Below are positions 44,781 to 52,538 of a DNA stretch of 52,538 nt, piece by piece (the first letter of the stretch is position 1; each line of letters opens with the position of its first letter). The stretch is taken from NCBI GenBank assembly GCA_030604195.1, contig JAUVWI010000018.1, positions 1 to 52,538 on the forward strand, written 5' to 3'. Position numbers and translations under genes: made by a program. The notes beneath the pieces are model-generated. The model had not been told where the DNA came from, made no database searches, and saw only the letters and a program-made list of their open reading frames with translations. This stretch comes from Spirochaetales bacterium (lineage in GTDB: Bacteria; Spirochaetota; Spirochaetia; SZUA-6; DRHE01).

Positions 44781-47700
44781 ATGGATTCAATTAACAGATA
44801 CTTACAGCAGGCGGATACTTTAAGATTCAAGCTTTTAGGTATTGTTGGCAAAGATGCCCAGAAAAAAGATAAGATCATAGGCTATCTGAAGGAAAAAGGC
44901 TGGACCGTGGTTGATGTAGAAAAAGAGCTGCTTTCCATAAAATCAGAAATTGATAACGCGGGAGATGACAGTGATTTCGAGCTGGGAACAGAGATAAAAG
45001 ATTGGTTTAATTCCCAGCCGAATAACCTGATCCTGACCAATGCCAGTATTCTATATCATGAAATATTCTTAAAAATCTCCCCGGTCGGGGCATTTAAATA
45101 TAATTCCAGAAATAAAAACTGTTTGATCTTTCTTGAAGATGAGAGCCGGTTGGGGGCCAGACTCTATTATGGAGAGATGGGCAGCAAGGAATACTATGAT
45201 CAGGAAATGAACGATGTTCTGATTGTCAATATTGCTGACATATCTGATGAGCTCATTCCGAATGAAGAACAGGAATACAGTCCGATCAAACAGAGAATGT
45301 TGTCTGATTCTATTGGTCACTTATTCAACTTCCATCAAATAAAGGATGTCATTGATATTGATGCCGATCTAAAAGAAAAGCACCAGCAAAAAGAAATAGT
45401 ATCAAGCTATATTCTATCTGAGTCTCTTGAACAGCAGATTGCTGAGTTTTTCGAGGATCTTGAAAAACCCATCCATAAAGCACGTACAATAATCGGTAAT
45501 TATGGAAGCGGTAAGTCGCATTTAGTGGGATTCTTAGTCAGTTTGATTGAAAACCCGCATCTGGTTGACCATGTAAAAAGTGATAAGATTCAAAAAACCG
45601 TACGAAAGCTGAACCGGTCATTCTATCATGTGCAGTTTGAATTGCAATCGGGACAGGTTGAGCTGAAAAAATGGTTTTACGGGAAAACCGGAAAGCAACT
45701 TTTTAAAGAATATGGCATTACAATTCCGCAATTTGACCCGCAAGAAGACTATGATGACAAAGAGAACATTAAGAAAATAATCGAATTGGTAAAAGAAAAG
45801 AATCCTGCCGCGGGTCTTTTGATATTCATAGATGAGATTTCGGATTTTCTTGCTTCAAAACAGAAGGAAGCCATGAAATCGGATCTGCAGTTCCTGCGGA
45901 TTATCGGGCAGGTCTGTCAGGACCAGGATATGATGTTTGTGGGCTCCATGCAGGAAGATGTTTTTACAAGTCCTAAATTCAAGGATGTGGCAACAGAAAT
46001 CGGGCGTGTAGGTGAACGTTTCCGGAGTATCATTATTCATAAAGAGGATGTAAAGAAGGTTATATCCACCCGAATTGTTCCTAAAACAGATGAGCAGCGG
46101 CATACCCTGGAAGGTAAACTATCACAGTTTGCAGAGAAGATTGAACCTGTGAGCGCCAACACCGATGATTATGTGGATATGTTCCCCCTGACACCCTTCC
46201 TGCTCGATCTGTTTGCCGAACTCCCTTACTTCGAAAAACGTGGTGTCATTCAGTTTGCCATGAATGAGATAAAATACCTGCTCCATAAGCCGTTTCCCTA
46301 TTTTATCACCTTTGAAAAGATTTATGATTTACTGGCTGATAACCCGAACAAGCGGAACCTGGAAGAGGTATATGAAATTGTTAAGGTAATGGGCATACTG
46401 GATCAGAAAATTAACCTGCTTGAAAAAAAACACAGAGAAGATGCCGCTAAAATAATCAGGGCGTTGGCAGTCTATTCTCTCTGGGATCAGAAAGATGCCG
46501 GTGCAACGGCTTCCGAACTGGCTAATAATCTTATGATGCTTCCTGCAAACAGAATGCTCTCTGCCGATGACTATGTTTCCCTTATTATAAAAAATATCCG
46601 GGATGTGACCGACGGGGAATATATAAAAATATTAAAAGAAGGGGATGACGGAAAAACCTATTTCAGGTTTGATACCAAAACCGGTGTTGACGCGGAAGAA
46701 AAGATACAACAAAAAGCGGCGGCAGTTTCTGATTCGGAGGTTGAACAGGAAATTTTTCTCCAGCTTACTGAGGTGCTTGAGCTGGAACGTTTTGAAGAAA
46801 ATAAGAATGTCTTTGAGGATGAATGTTCCTGGTCGGATGTTAAATCATTCAGAAAGGGTTATACTGTTTTTGTAAAAGACAAAGGAAATATACCCGACCT
46901 TGAAAAACGTGATTACTGTGTTGCCTTAATATCACCCTTTGTAGATAGTTTTTCCAAGATTCTGTCCGATTGTCAAATCAATATAAAACTGCACATATCC
47001 AGTCCTGAAAATGTTTCCAGATTAAAAGAAATTGTGGCTATCAGAAATTTAATAAGCAGCAACTTCCAATCCAGGATAATGACTAAGAAACTTGATGAAC
47101 GGATTAATGGTTTTAATAAACAACAATACCAGGAACCGGGAATTCGTTTCAGACTGGCAAAACAGCTTATCAATTATGCGGAATGCACCTATAATGGGAA
47201 TGAAGAGTCTGTCAAGCGCCATCTGGGCAGGGAATCAGCCTCCATCCCGGAAATTGTTGATGCGGTAAAAACGGCTATTTTCAATAAACCCTTCTCTAAA
47301 AAATACCCCAAACATCCTGTATATTCGGAGATTATTTCGGGAGGAAATATCCGAAGGGCCTGTACCGGCGTAGCGCAGGATTTAGCATCAGGTGCTTATA
47401 CAAGCCTTTCACGATCAAGCAGAATCTTTCTGGGAAGACTGAATCTGCTGAATCCACAGGGGTTTCCCGACACTTCCGGCTCACCTGTCTGTCTGCAGAT
47501 TATTGATAAACTTAAAGAAAAGGGCAGTAGGGTTACCGATATCGAAAAAGATATTGTTGAATCATTTATAAAACCGCCCTTTGGTCTAGAGCCGGAAATT
47601 GTATACCTTCATCTTGTTTTTCTGACTGTCCAGGGAAAAATATATATGCAGGCCCGGGGCGGTGACAAACTGGACATTAATAATATTAAAGAGAAGTTTC

Positions 47701-48968
47701 GTTCCATCAGCCAGTTTGAAAACATTATGTACGCGAAGTTGCAGGAGAATTACAGCTATGATTTTGCAGAAAGATTGCTCAATACCCTTGGCTTAAACGG
47801 CGCTCACATTAAGATCGAGAAAGAAAGGCTCCATGCGTTTCAGCTGTATAAAGAAAAAATCGCTCAGATACTCAAAAGTTTAAAAGAACTTGAGCAACAG
47901 ATAAATGACTTAAGCGATTCAGGCAGAAGTTTTCTCGATATGAATGCGGTTAAGCAAGCCTTTCAGAACATTCGAACTGTTCCCTGGGAGAGTCTCGATA
48001 TAGATAATCACACAAATTTTAATGCCATTGAAAAGCTGAATGCGGACCTCCCGAAAATTGAGGTTCAGCTTCATGAAATAAAAGAGATGGATGATGGTCT
48101 GACAGAGTACAGGGATCTGATCCATCCGGCCATTGAATATATGGATAAGACATTACAGCTCATCGAAGAAAATTCTATCCTGCAGAAACCGGGAAAAAAC
48201 GAGATTCTGGTGATATTACGGGATGAAGTCAAGACCATCTGTAAAGATTATCTTTTATTCAGGGACCGCTCTCAACGAAACCCGATAAGGGGCAAAATCG
48301 AGAGCTTTAAGAAAACCTATAAATACGATGTCTATATTCCCACTCATGATAAATATGTGGGCAAGCATGTGGATTGGGAAGCTTTAGAAAACTATCCGGA
48401 AAATGATACTTTCAAGAAGCTGCGGGAGCTGTATAAAGTTACCCTTCTAAGTGATGCTCGTTTTAACAGGATGATCCTCTCCTGGAATGAACTGAAAGGT
48501 TATAAATGCAGCAACTCAAGACTGGACTATTCTCTGGACAATAATACTTTTTGTCAGGATTGTCTTTTTCCTCAGAAAGGTAAATACACCGAGATTCCCG
48601 GCGCTATCGGGCAAATAGAAGAGAAGCTTGAAGAAACCTATATCCAGGTAGAAGAGCACATTTTGAAACTGGTTCGGGAATACAGGGATAATCTGCAGTT
48701 TCTTGATGCTGCCGAGACAAGATTTATCAGAAAGTTATTGGAAGATAAAATATTTCCTGATAATATAACACCTTCCTCAATATCAGCAATCAACAACCTT
48801 TTGAAAGAGGTTCATGTGGTTGAGGTAGATACAGATAAGATTCTTTCCACTCTGTTCCCGAAGCATCAGATGGTTTCTTTGGAAGAATTTCGGAATCATT
48901 TCAGGTCATTGGAGCATGATATAAAACAAAATCGGGATGAAAACGCAATAAAAATCAAACTGAAATAA
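44781..48968 (+). CDS. brxC: BREX ATPase, BrxF-like domain fused to BrxC/PglY (DUF6079-like)
   Basis: A 1,395-residue protein. Residues about 10-165 look like BrxF, the small separate protein of type 3 BREX: a worn nucleotide loop (LLGIVGKDAQKKDKI), LILTNASILYHEIFLKI-type core and SRNKNCLIFLED with LYYGEMGSKEYY, matching BrxF in order and spacing as I remember it. From about residue 200 it is a BrxC/PglY ATPase: Walker A GNYGSGKS (239-246), Walker B LLIFIDEIS (D351, E352), QFLRIIGQVCQD, VGERFRSI, then a long helical region with several coiled-coil-like stretches and a cysteine pair CQDC near residue 1260. BREX ATPases are needed for phage exclusion and for methylation by PglX. ATG 44781 is chosen because AGGAAGG lies just upstream; longer in-frame starts lie on top of the promoter. 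Confidence 0.75.
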   Translation: MDSINRYLQQADTLRFKLLGIVGKDAQKKDKIIGYLKEKGWTVVDVEKELLSIKSEIDNAGDDSDFELGTEIKDWFNSQPNNLILTNASILYHEIFLKISPVGAFKYNSRNKNCLIFLEDESRLGARLYYGEMGSKEYYDQEMNDVLIVNIADISDELIPNEEQEYSPIKQRMLSDSIGHLFNFHQIKDVIDIDADLKEKHQQKEIVSSYILSESLEQQIAEFFEDLEKPIHKARTIIGNYGSGKSHLVGFLVSLIENPHLVDHVKSDKIQKTVRKLNRSFYHVQFELQSGQVELKKWFYGKTGKQLFKEYGITIPQFDPQEDYDDKENIKKIIELVKEKNPAAGLLIFIDEISDFLASKQKEAMKSDLQFLRIIGQVCQDQDMMFVGSMQEDVFTSPKFKDVATEIGRVGERFRSIIIHKEDVKKVISTRIVPKTDEQRHTLEGKLSQFAEKIEPVSANTDDYVDMFPLTPFLLDLFAELPYFEKRGVIQFAMNEIKYLLHKPFPYFITFEKIYDLLADNPNKRNLEEVYEIVKVMGILDQKINLLEKKHREDAAKIIRALAVYSLWDQKDAGATASELANNLMMLPANRMLSADDYVSLIIKNIRDVTDGEYIKILKEGDDGKTYFRFDTKTGVDAEEKIQQKAAAVSDSEVEQEIFLQLTEVLELERFEENKNVFEDECSWSDVKSFRKGYTVFVKDKGNIPDLEKRDYCVALISPFVDSFSKILSDCQINIKLHISSPENVSRLKEIVAIRNLISSNFQSRIMTKKLDERINGFNKQQYQEPGIRFRLAKQLINYAECTYNGNEESVKRHLGRESASIPEIVDAVKTAIFNKPFSKKYPKHPVYSEIISGGNIRRACTGVAQDLASGAYTSLSRSSRIFLGRLNLLNPQGFPDTSGSPVCLQIIDKLKEKGSRVTDIEKDIVESFIKPPFGLEPEIVYLHLVFLTVQGKIYMQARGGDKLDINNIKEKFRSISQFENIMYAKLQENYSYDFAERLLNTLGLNGAHIKIEKERLHAFQLYKEKIAQILKSLKELEQQINDLSDSGRSFLDMNAVKQAFQNIRTVPWESLDIDNHTNFNAIEKLNADLPKIEVQLHEIKEMDDGLTEYRDLIHPAIEYMDKTLQLIEENSILQKPGKNEILVILRDEVKTICKDYLLFRDRSQRNPIRGKIESFKKTYKYDVYIPTHDKYVGKHVDWEALENYPENDTFKKLRELYKVTLLSDARFNRMILSWNELKGYKCSNSRLDYSLDNNTFCQDCLFPQKGKYTEIPGAIGQIEEKLEETYIQVEEHILKLVREYRDNLQFLDAAETRFIRKLLEDKIFPDNITPSSISAINNLLKEVHVVEVDTDKILSTLFPKHQMVSLEEFRNHFRSLEHDIKQNRDENAIKIKLK

Positions 48969-48989
48969 TCTGACAGGAGATAATAGTAA

Positions 48990-49628
48990 GTGACATCTGC
49001 CGAATTGCGTGATTTTATCAGCTTAGGGGAAGGGTTTACTATTGAATTTAAACGAAGCCTTACCACCAGTATCAGCAGGGAGTTATGCGCCTTTGCCAAT
49101 TCCAGTGGCGGATATATTTTTATCGGTGTAGAAGATTCAGGTGTTATCTGTGGAGTCCGGAAACATAATAAGCTAAAATCAGAGCTGCAGAGTATCGCCC
49201 GCTCTTTTGATCCGGCATTAATTATTGATGTGGGAAGTGTGGATACAGATAAAAACTGGGTTACGGTAACCTTTCCGCGTGATCCTGCTAAGGCCGGAAT
49301 CCCGGAAAAAACTGAGGGCCCGGTCAAGGGCCCAGTCGGGGGCCCAGTCAAGGGCCCAGTGAGTTTATCAGTGCTTAAAAGAAAGATTCTGTTTCAGTGT
49401 GAAAAGGCAGATAGTTCCAGAGATGAGCTTCTTAAGGTTCTGGATATGAAAGTTTCCGGCTACTTCAAACGCTCACTTAGAGAATTAATAAAAAATGTTT
49501 ATCTGGAATATACCCTCCCCGAAAAGCCCGGCAGTCGCTTGCAGAAGTACAGGCTGACAAAGAAAGGGAAATCTTTAATTGAGGAACTGGATAAAACGAA
49601 GAGGAAAGATACAAATGAAAGAGTCTAA
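48990..49628 (+). CDS. Short AlbA_2 (Schlafen-like) protein with winged helix
   Basis: A 212-residue protein starting at GTG 48990 behind AGGAG. The first about 95 residues are an AlbA_2/Schlafen domain (EGFTIEFKRSLTTSISRELCAFANS, given by residues about 15-39, then GGYIFIGVEDSGVICGV), a fold that binds nucleic acid and in some members cuts RNA. Residues 110-125 are four GPVx repeats. The last about 85 residues form a winged helix (LKVLDMKVSGYFKRSLRELI and YRLTKKGK). In the usual COG2865-type regulators an HATPase-like domain of about 250 residues sits between these parts; here it is absent. It lies 21 bases after the ATPase and overlaps the methyltransferase gene by 14 bases, so it is a true operon member, as regulator or effector. 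Confidence 0.72.
   Translation: MTSAELRDFISLGEGFTIEFKRSLTTSISRELCAFANSSGGYIFIGVEDSGVICGVRKHNKLKSELQSIARSFDPALIIDVGSVDTDKNWVTVTFPRDPAKAGIPEKTEGPVKGPVGGPVKGPVSLSVLKRKILFQCEKADSSRDELLKVLDMKVSGYFKRSLRELIKNVYLEYTLPEKPGSRLQKYRLTKKGKSLIEELDKTKRKDTNERV
49317..49364 (+). repeat. 12-base tandem repeat encoding Gly-Pro-Val-x
   Basis: Four copies of a GGCCCAGTCAAG-like 12-mer, in frame, join the AlbA_2 domain to the winged helix. The same GPV repeats occur at the matching place in longer AlbA_2 regulators. Confidence 0.8.
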
Positions 49629-52062
49629 ACCATTAGCTGAGCTTTTAGATTCAGTAAGAGATATTGAAGGATTTCCCATTGGTAAGGATGAAGATATTCT
49701 GGCACTGTCCAATCCTCCCTATTATACGGCCTGTCCCAACCCTTATATCAATGACTTTATTGAAGAATACGGCAAACCCTATAATGAAGCCACGGATGAT
49801 TATCATAGAGATCCCTTTGTCGGTGATGTGAGCGAGGGGAAGAATGACCCTATTTACAATGCCCATTCCTACCATACAAAAGTCCCTCACAAAGCCATTA
49901 TGAAATACATTGAGCATTATACAGATGAAGGAGATATTGTCTTTGACGGTTTCTGCGGCACCGGTATGACCGGTGTGGCCGCCCAGATGCTGAACCGAAA
50001 AGCGATTCTTTCGGATCTGTCTCCTATAGCCACCTTTATTGCTCACAACTACAATTCAAGGGTCGATGTGGCGGATTTTGAAAATGAAGCCCGGCGGATT
50101 TTGTACGAGGTGGAACAGGAATGCGGCTGGATGTATGAAACCATGCATACGGATGGTAAAACAAAAGGAAGAATAAACTATACAGTCTGGTCCGATATTT
50201 TTATCTGTCCCTTTTGCGGGAATGAGATAATTTTTTATGAAGCAGCGGTGGATAAAGAGGAAGGCTCTGTTAAAAAGGAATTTCCCTGTCCTTCCTGCAG
50301 AGCCAGCGTAAAAAAGACTGATTGCAGACGGGCGGTGTTAGAATTGGTCGATGATGCCATAGGCGAGACCATAACACAGGCTAAACAGATACCTGTATTG
50401 ATAAACTACAGCATGGATAAACAGCGGGCCGAAAAGGAACCGGATGAAGAGGATTTAGCGCTGATTGAAAAAATAAACCGCATCAGTATTCCTTATTGGT
50501 TTCCAACGGATAGGATTCAAAAAGGGGATAAAACAGGAGAACCATTAAGAATAGGTATCACTCATGTGCATCATTTTTATACAAAGCGGAATTTGTGGGT
50601 TTTGGCTGCGATAAAATCAAGATGCAGACTTCCTTTATCTCATTTGTGGTTCAATTCACAACTGGTAAATATTAGCAAATTAAACAGATACAGACCAAAT
50701 GTTTCGTTTCCTTACAATCCACTTAGTGGGACACTGTATATTGCATCGCAAATTTCTGAATCAAATGTGTTTACTGCATATTTTAACAAGCAGAAGAGAT
50801 TTGTCAAAGCATTATATGCTAATACAAAAAACAGTAATATTATTGCGACAAACAGTATAACAACTAATATTCTATCAGATGATTCTATTGACTATATCTT
50901 CACTGATCCACCATTCGGTGATAATTTAATGTATTCAGAGCTGAATTTCATCTGGGAATCCTGGCTGAAAGTAAAAACAAACAATAAACCTGAAGCAATT
51001 GTCAATAAATCCCAGAACAAAGATTTATCAGCTTACCACAATCTTATGTACAAAGCCTTTCAGGAATACTACCGGGTGTTGAAGCCCAACCGCTGGATAA
51101 CTGTGGAATTCCATAATTCAAAATCCTCTGTCTGGAACGCCATTCAGGCCGGGCTTACCAAAGCTGGTTTTCTAGTGGCTAATGTCGCCATACTTAATAA
51201 GCAACAAGGTAGTTTTAATCAAGTGACTGCTACTGGGGCTGTTAAAAACGACCTCGTTATCTCCGCCTACAAGCCCAAAGGCTCTTTCCGGAAAAAATTC
51301 CTTGAATCTGCCGGGGAAGGCATGGAAGAGGAGTTTATCCGCATGCATCTGTCCCATCTGCCGGAAGATCCCTCTATCGAACGGACTGAGCAGATGCTTT
51401 ATTCCAAGCTTCTGGCCTTTTATGTTCAACGCAGCTATACGGTAAAATATGATGCCACCAGCTTTTATGCCATGCTCAGACAGCAGTTTATCGAAGAAGA
51501 CGGGTATTGGTTCACCACCGAACAGTTAAGGCCATATCAGGAATATAAACAGAAGATGAAGCTGGAGGGTATAAAAGATATTGCTATTGGTCAGCACGCT
51601 CTCTTTGTCGCGGATGAGAAATCAGCCCTCATCTGGCTGAACACCTTTCTTTCGGAGCCAAAAGATTTTCAAGCTATCCACCCCGCTTTTACCAAAGTGG
51701 TGACACTCGGTAATGACAAAATGCCGGAGTTGAAAGATATACTCCATGAAAATTTTGTCTACAAAGGAGATAAATACCGCAGGCCCCGGTCTGAGGATGA
51801 AAAATTGAGTATAAATGAAAAGCGGGGAAAAGCACTGCTCCATGAGTTTGATGAACTTCTCATAGAAGCGAAAGCCTCGAAAAAGAAAATAAAAGAGTGC
51901 CGAAAACAGGCGGTATTGTATGGGTTTGAATACTGCTACAAGAGAGAACGGTTTAAGGATATTCTGGAGCTTGCCCGTAAGTTAGACAGAAAGATTCTGG
52001 AAAATGACTCGGAGCTGAATGAGTTTGTTGAAGTTGCGGAAATTAAGGTTGAGGGATTCTAG
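49615..52062 (+). CDS. pglX: PglX-type DNA methyltransferase of the BREX-like locus
   Basis: An 815-residue amino-methyltransferase that probably marks host DNA at one strand of an asymmetric site, as PglX does in BREX. Motif I (S-adenosylmethionine binding) is VFDGFCGTGMTG at 109-120, and motif IV is DPPF at 431-434. Between them lies a zinc ribbon with C198-P-F-C201 and C225-P-S-C228, where target-recognition parts may also lie. The N-terminus (NPPYYTACPNPYINDFI, then HSYHTKVPHKAIMKYI) is typical of this family. The C-terminal about 250 residues are helical. ATG 49615 with GAGGAAAG upstream is preferred to TTG 49579. It overlaps the AlbA_2 gene by 14 bases and its stop shares one base with the next start. 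Confidence 0.78.
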   Translation: MKESKPLAELLDSVRDIEGFPIGKDEDILALSNPPYYTACPNPYINDFIEEYGKPYNEATDDYHRDPFVGDVSEGKNDPIYNAHSYHTKVPHKAIMKYIEHYTDEGDIVFDGFCGTGMTGVAAQMLNRKAILSDLSPIATFIAHNYNSRVDVADFENEARRILYEVEQECGWMYETMHTDGKTKGRINYTVWSDIFICPFCGNEIIFYEAAVDKEEGSVKKEFPCPSCRASVKKTDCRRAVLELVDDAIGETITQAKQIPVLINYSMDKQRAEKEPDEEDLALIEKINRISIPYWFPTDRIQKGDKTGEPLRIGITHVHHFYTKRNLWVLAAIKSRCRLPLSHLWFNSQLVNISKLNRYRPNVSFPYNPLSGTLYIASQISESNVFTAYFNKQKRFVKALYANTKNSNIIATNSITTNILSDDSIDYIFTDPPFGDNLMYSELNFIWESWLKVKTNNKPEAIVNKSQNKDLSAYHNLMYKAFQEYYRVLKPNRWITVEFHNSKSSVWNAIQAGLTKAGFLVANVAILNKQQGSFNQVTATGAVKNDLVISAYKPKGSFRKKFLESAGEGMEEEFIRMHLSHLPEDPSIERTEQMLYSKLLAFYVQRSYTVKYDATSFYAMLRQQFIEEDGYWFTTEQLRPYQEYKQKMKLEGIKDIAIGQHALFVADEKSALIWLNTFLSEPKDFQAIHPAFTKVVTLGNDKMPELKDILHENFVYKGDKYRRPRSEDEKLSINEKRGKALLHEFDELLIEAKASKKKIKECRKQAVLYGFEYCYKRERFKDILELARKLDRKILENDSELNEFVEVAEIKVEGF

Positions 52063-52418
52063 TGCAGGGTGGAGAGCAGGTTTTAAGAGATTGGCAGGAA
52101 ATTCTACTGGGACGTATTTCAGAAGGTAGTGCCAGAGCGCAAATCGTCCTTGATACCACAGGTGTTTTGTTAACAGGGGAATTTACCGAATATCTGCATA
52201 ATAAGAACTTACGGTTTATTGTATGTAACAGTATTAATGATGTTATCAAATCGGACCATGAATCCTATTCCCTTATATTATGTACTCCTATTGATATTCC
52301 TGTTTATCTGAAAAATAGATATGAAATAATACATTTTTCCTGGGACAGGCTTCCTGTATCTTTTGACCCGGAAATAAGACTGAAGATAACGCCTGCCGAG
52401 GTGGTAAAATTATTATAG
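52062..52418 (+). CDS. pglZ: PglZ N-terminal domain fragment (BREX type 3-like)
   Basis: Starts at GTG 52062, overlapping the methyltransferase stop (TAGTG). The 118 residues follow the N-terminal pattern of type 3 PglZ: DWQEILLGRI, then IVLDTTGVLLTGEF, RFIVCNSINDVIK, SLILCTPIDIPVYL and YEIIHFSWDRLP, which correspond to the start, the DPDGLL-like strand, the D-x-x-x-R-x region and the later strand-helix steps. Full PglZ proteins have 650-850 residues with an alkaline-phosphatase-like domain; none of that is present before TAG 52416-52418. The gene may be interrupted, may be a stand-alone N-terminal domain with the rest encoded separately, or the stop may be an error, although no other frame continues it. 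Confidence 0.5.
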   Translation: MQGGEQVLRDWQEILLGRISEGSARAQIVLDTTGVLLTGEFTEYLHNKNLRFIVCNSINDVIKSDHESYSLILCTPIDIPVYLKNRYEIIHFSWDRLPVSFDPEIRLKITPAEVVKLL

Positions 52419-52538
52419 CCTATTGACTTTGCTCATCAATTAATTCAGACCTTCTCGCAAAGTGATTATAGGAAGTATCCTTACAGCAATGCATGTAAAG
52501 ATATGAAATCTAAGCAAAAAAAAGGTTCCTGATGCATG
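52419..52538. other. Non-coding end of window behind the PglZ fragment
   Basis: All three forward frames contain stops here (TGA at 52423, TAA at 52441 and TGA in the third near the end), so the PglZ frame is not rescued within the window. The DNA is AT-rich. No insertion-sequence end could be recognised in 120 bases. Confidence 0.5.

Noticed and set aside
49317-49364. Possible CRISPR-like or satellite array
   Set aside because: The units are contiguous, in frame and encode GPV repeats of a known protein family; there are no spacers.
1-52538. tRNA, rRNA, tmRNA or riboswitch genes
   Set aside because: No cloverleaf ends, conserved T-loop strings or known aptamer cores were noticed in the intergenic regions; a covariance-model search would be decisive.

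Overview
The window looks like a chromosomal segment of a free-living member of the Spirochaetota, probably of the Spirochaetaceae type. This rests on two solute-binding proteins whose signal peptides end in an Ala/Ser-Gly-Gly-Lys/Gln-Gln/Lys-Glu context, a core block with secA, a lipoprotein of a kind seen in spirochaetes, twin LysM/M23 envelope hydrolases, a Maf-like (DUF115) glycosyltransferase overlapping a class B penicillin-binding protein, and an integrase remnant of a type I associate with spirochaetes. The assignment is from memory of families, not from a search. No rRNA, tRNA or CRISPR array was seen.

Layout. (1) 1-6,100 is an eroded accessory region: the C-terminal half of a glutamate-mutase-E-like protein, an ATP-grasp ligase, a frameshifted and internally deleted DUF4143-type ATPase, a PEGA-domain protein broken at both ends, an intact AbiEi/AbiEii type IV toxin-antitoxin pair and a deleted tyrosine integrase. 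(2) 6,110-12,720 is a sugar-uptake and sulfatase locus: a GntR/LacI-type regulator diverges from a binding protein, two permeases (the second cut by an in-frame TAG), a sulfatase and an unidentified gene also cut by TAG. (3) 13,061-25,680 is a second sugar locus with two divergent operons. The minus-strand operon encodes a binding protein, two permeases, a SorC-type regulator and a dehydrogenase. The plus-strand operon encodes an FGGY kinase, a SAF-domain oxidoreductase, a zinc dehydrogenase, a VOC protein, an L-fucose-isomerase-like protein and a TIM-barrel isomerase/epimerase. Repeated TTGTTCAT-type sites in the divergent spacer are likely operators. Neither importer operon has its own ATPase, so a shared one encoded elsewhere is expected. 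(4) 25,860-37,460 is core cell-envelope content: Maf-like protein, PBP, two LysM-M23 endopeptidases, a bactofilin-like membrane protein, SecA, a lipoprotein and a small membrane protein.

(5) 37,486-44,640 is a sigma-54 module. A three-gene operon (RND/MMPL exporter, LolA-like outer-membrane lipoprotein-sorting protein, DUF1302-like beta-barrel) diverges from a histidine kinase and an NtrC-type regulator. The 190-base spacer holds two excellent, oppositely directed -24/-12 promoters with a TTTTGACA/TGTCAAAA palindrome between them, so the regulator probably controls both the envelope operon and itself.

(6) 44,700-52,538 is a phage-defence locus related to BREX type 3. A 1,395-residue ATPase appears to be a natural BrxF-BrxC fusion. 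It is followed by a short AlbA_2 (Schlafen-like) protein with Gly-Pro-Val repeats, a PglX-type DNA methyltransferase and the N-terminal domain of PglZ, which stops after 118 codons just before the window ends. This is the most novel-looking system in the window. What follows the PglZ fragment decides whether it is a working variant or a broken locus.
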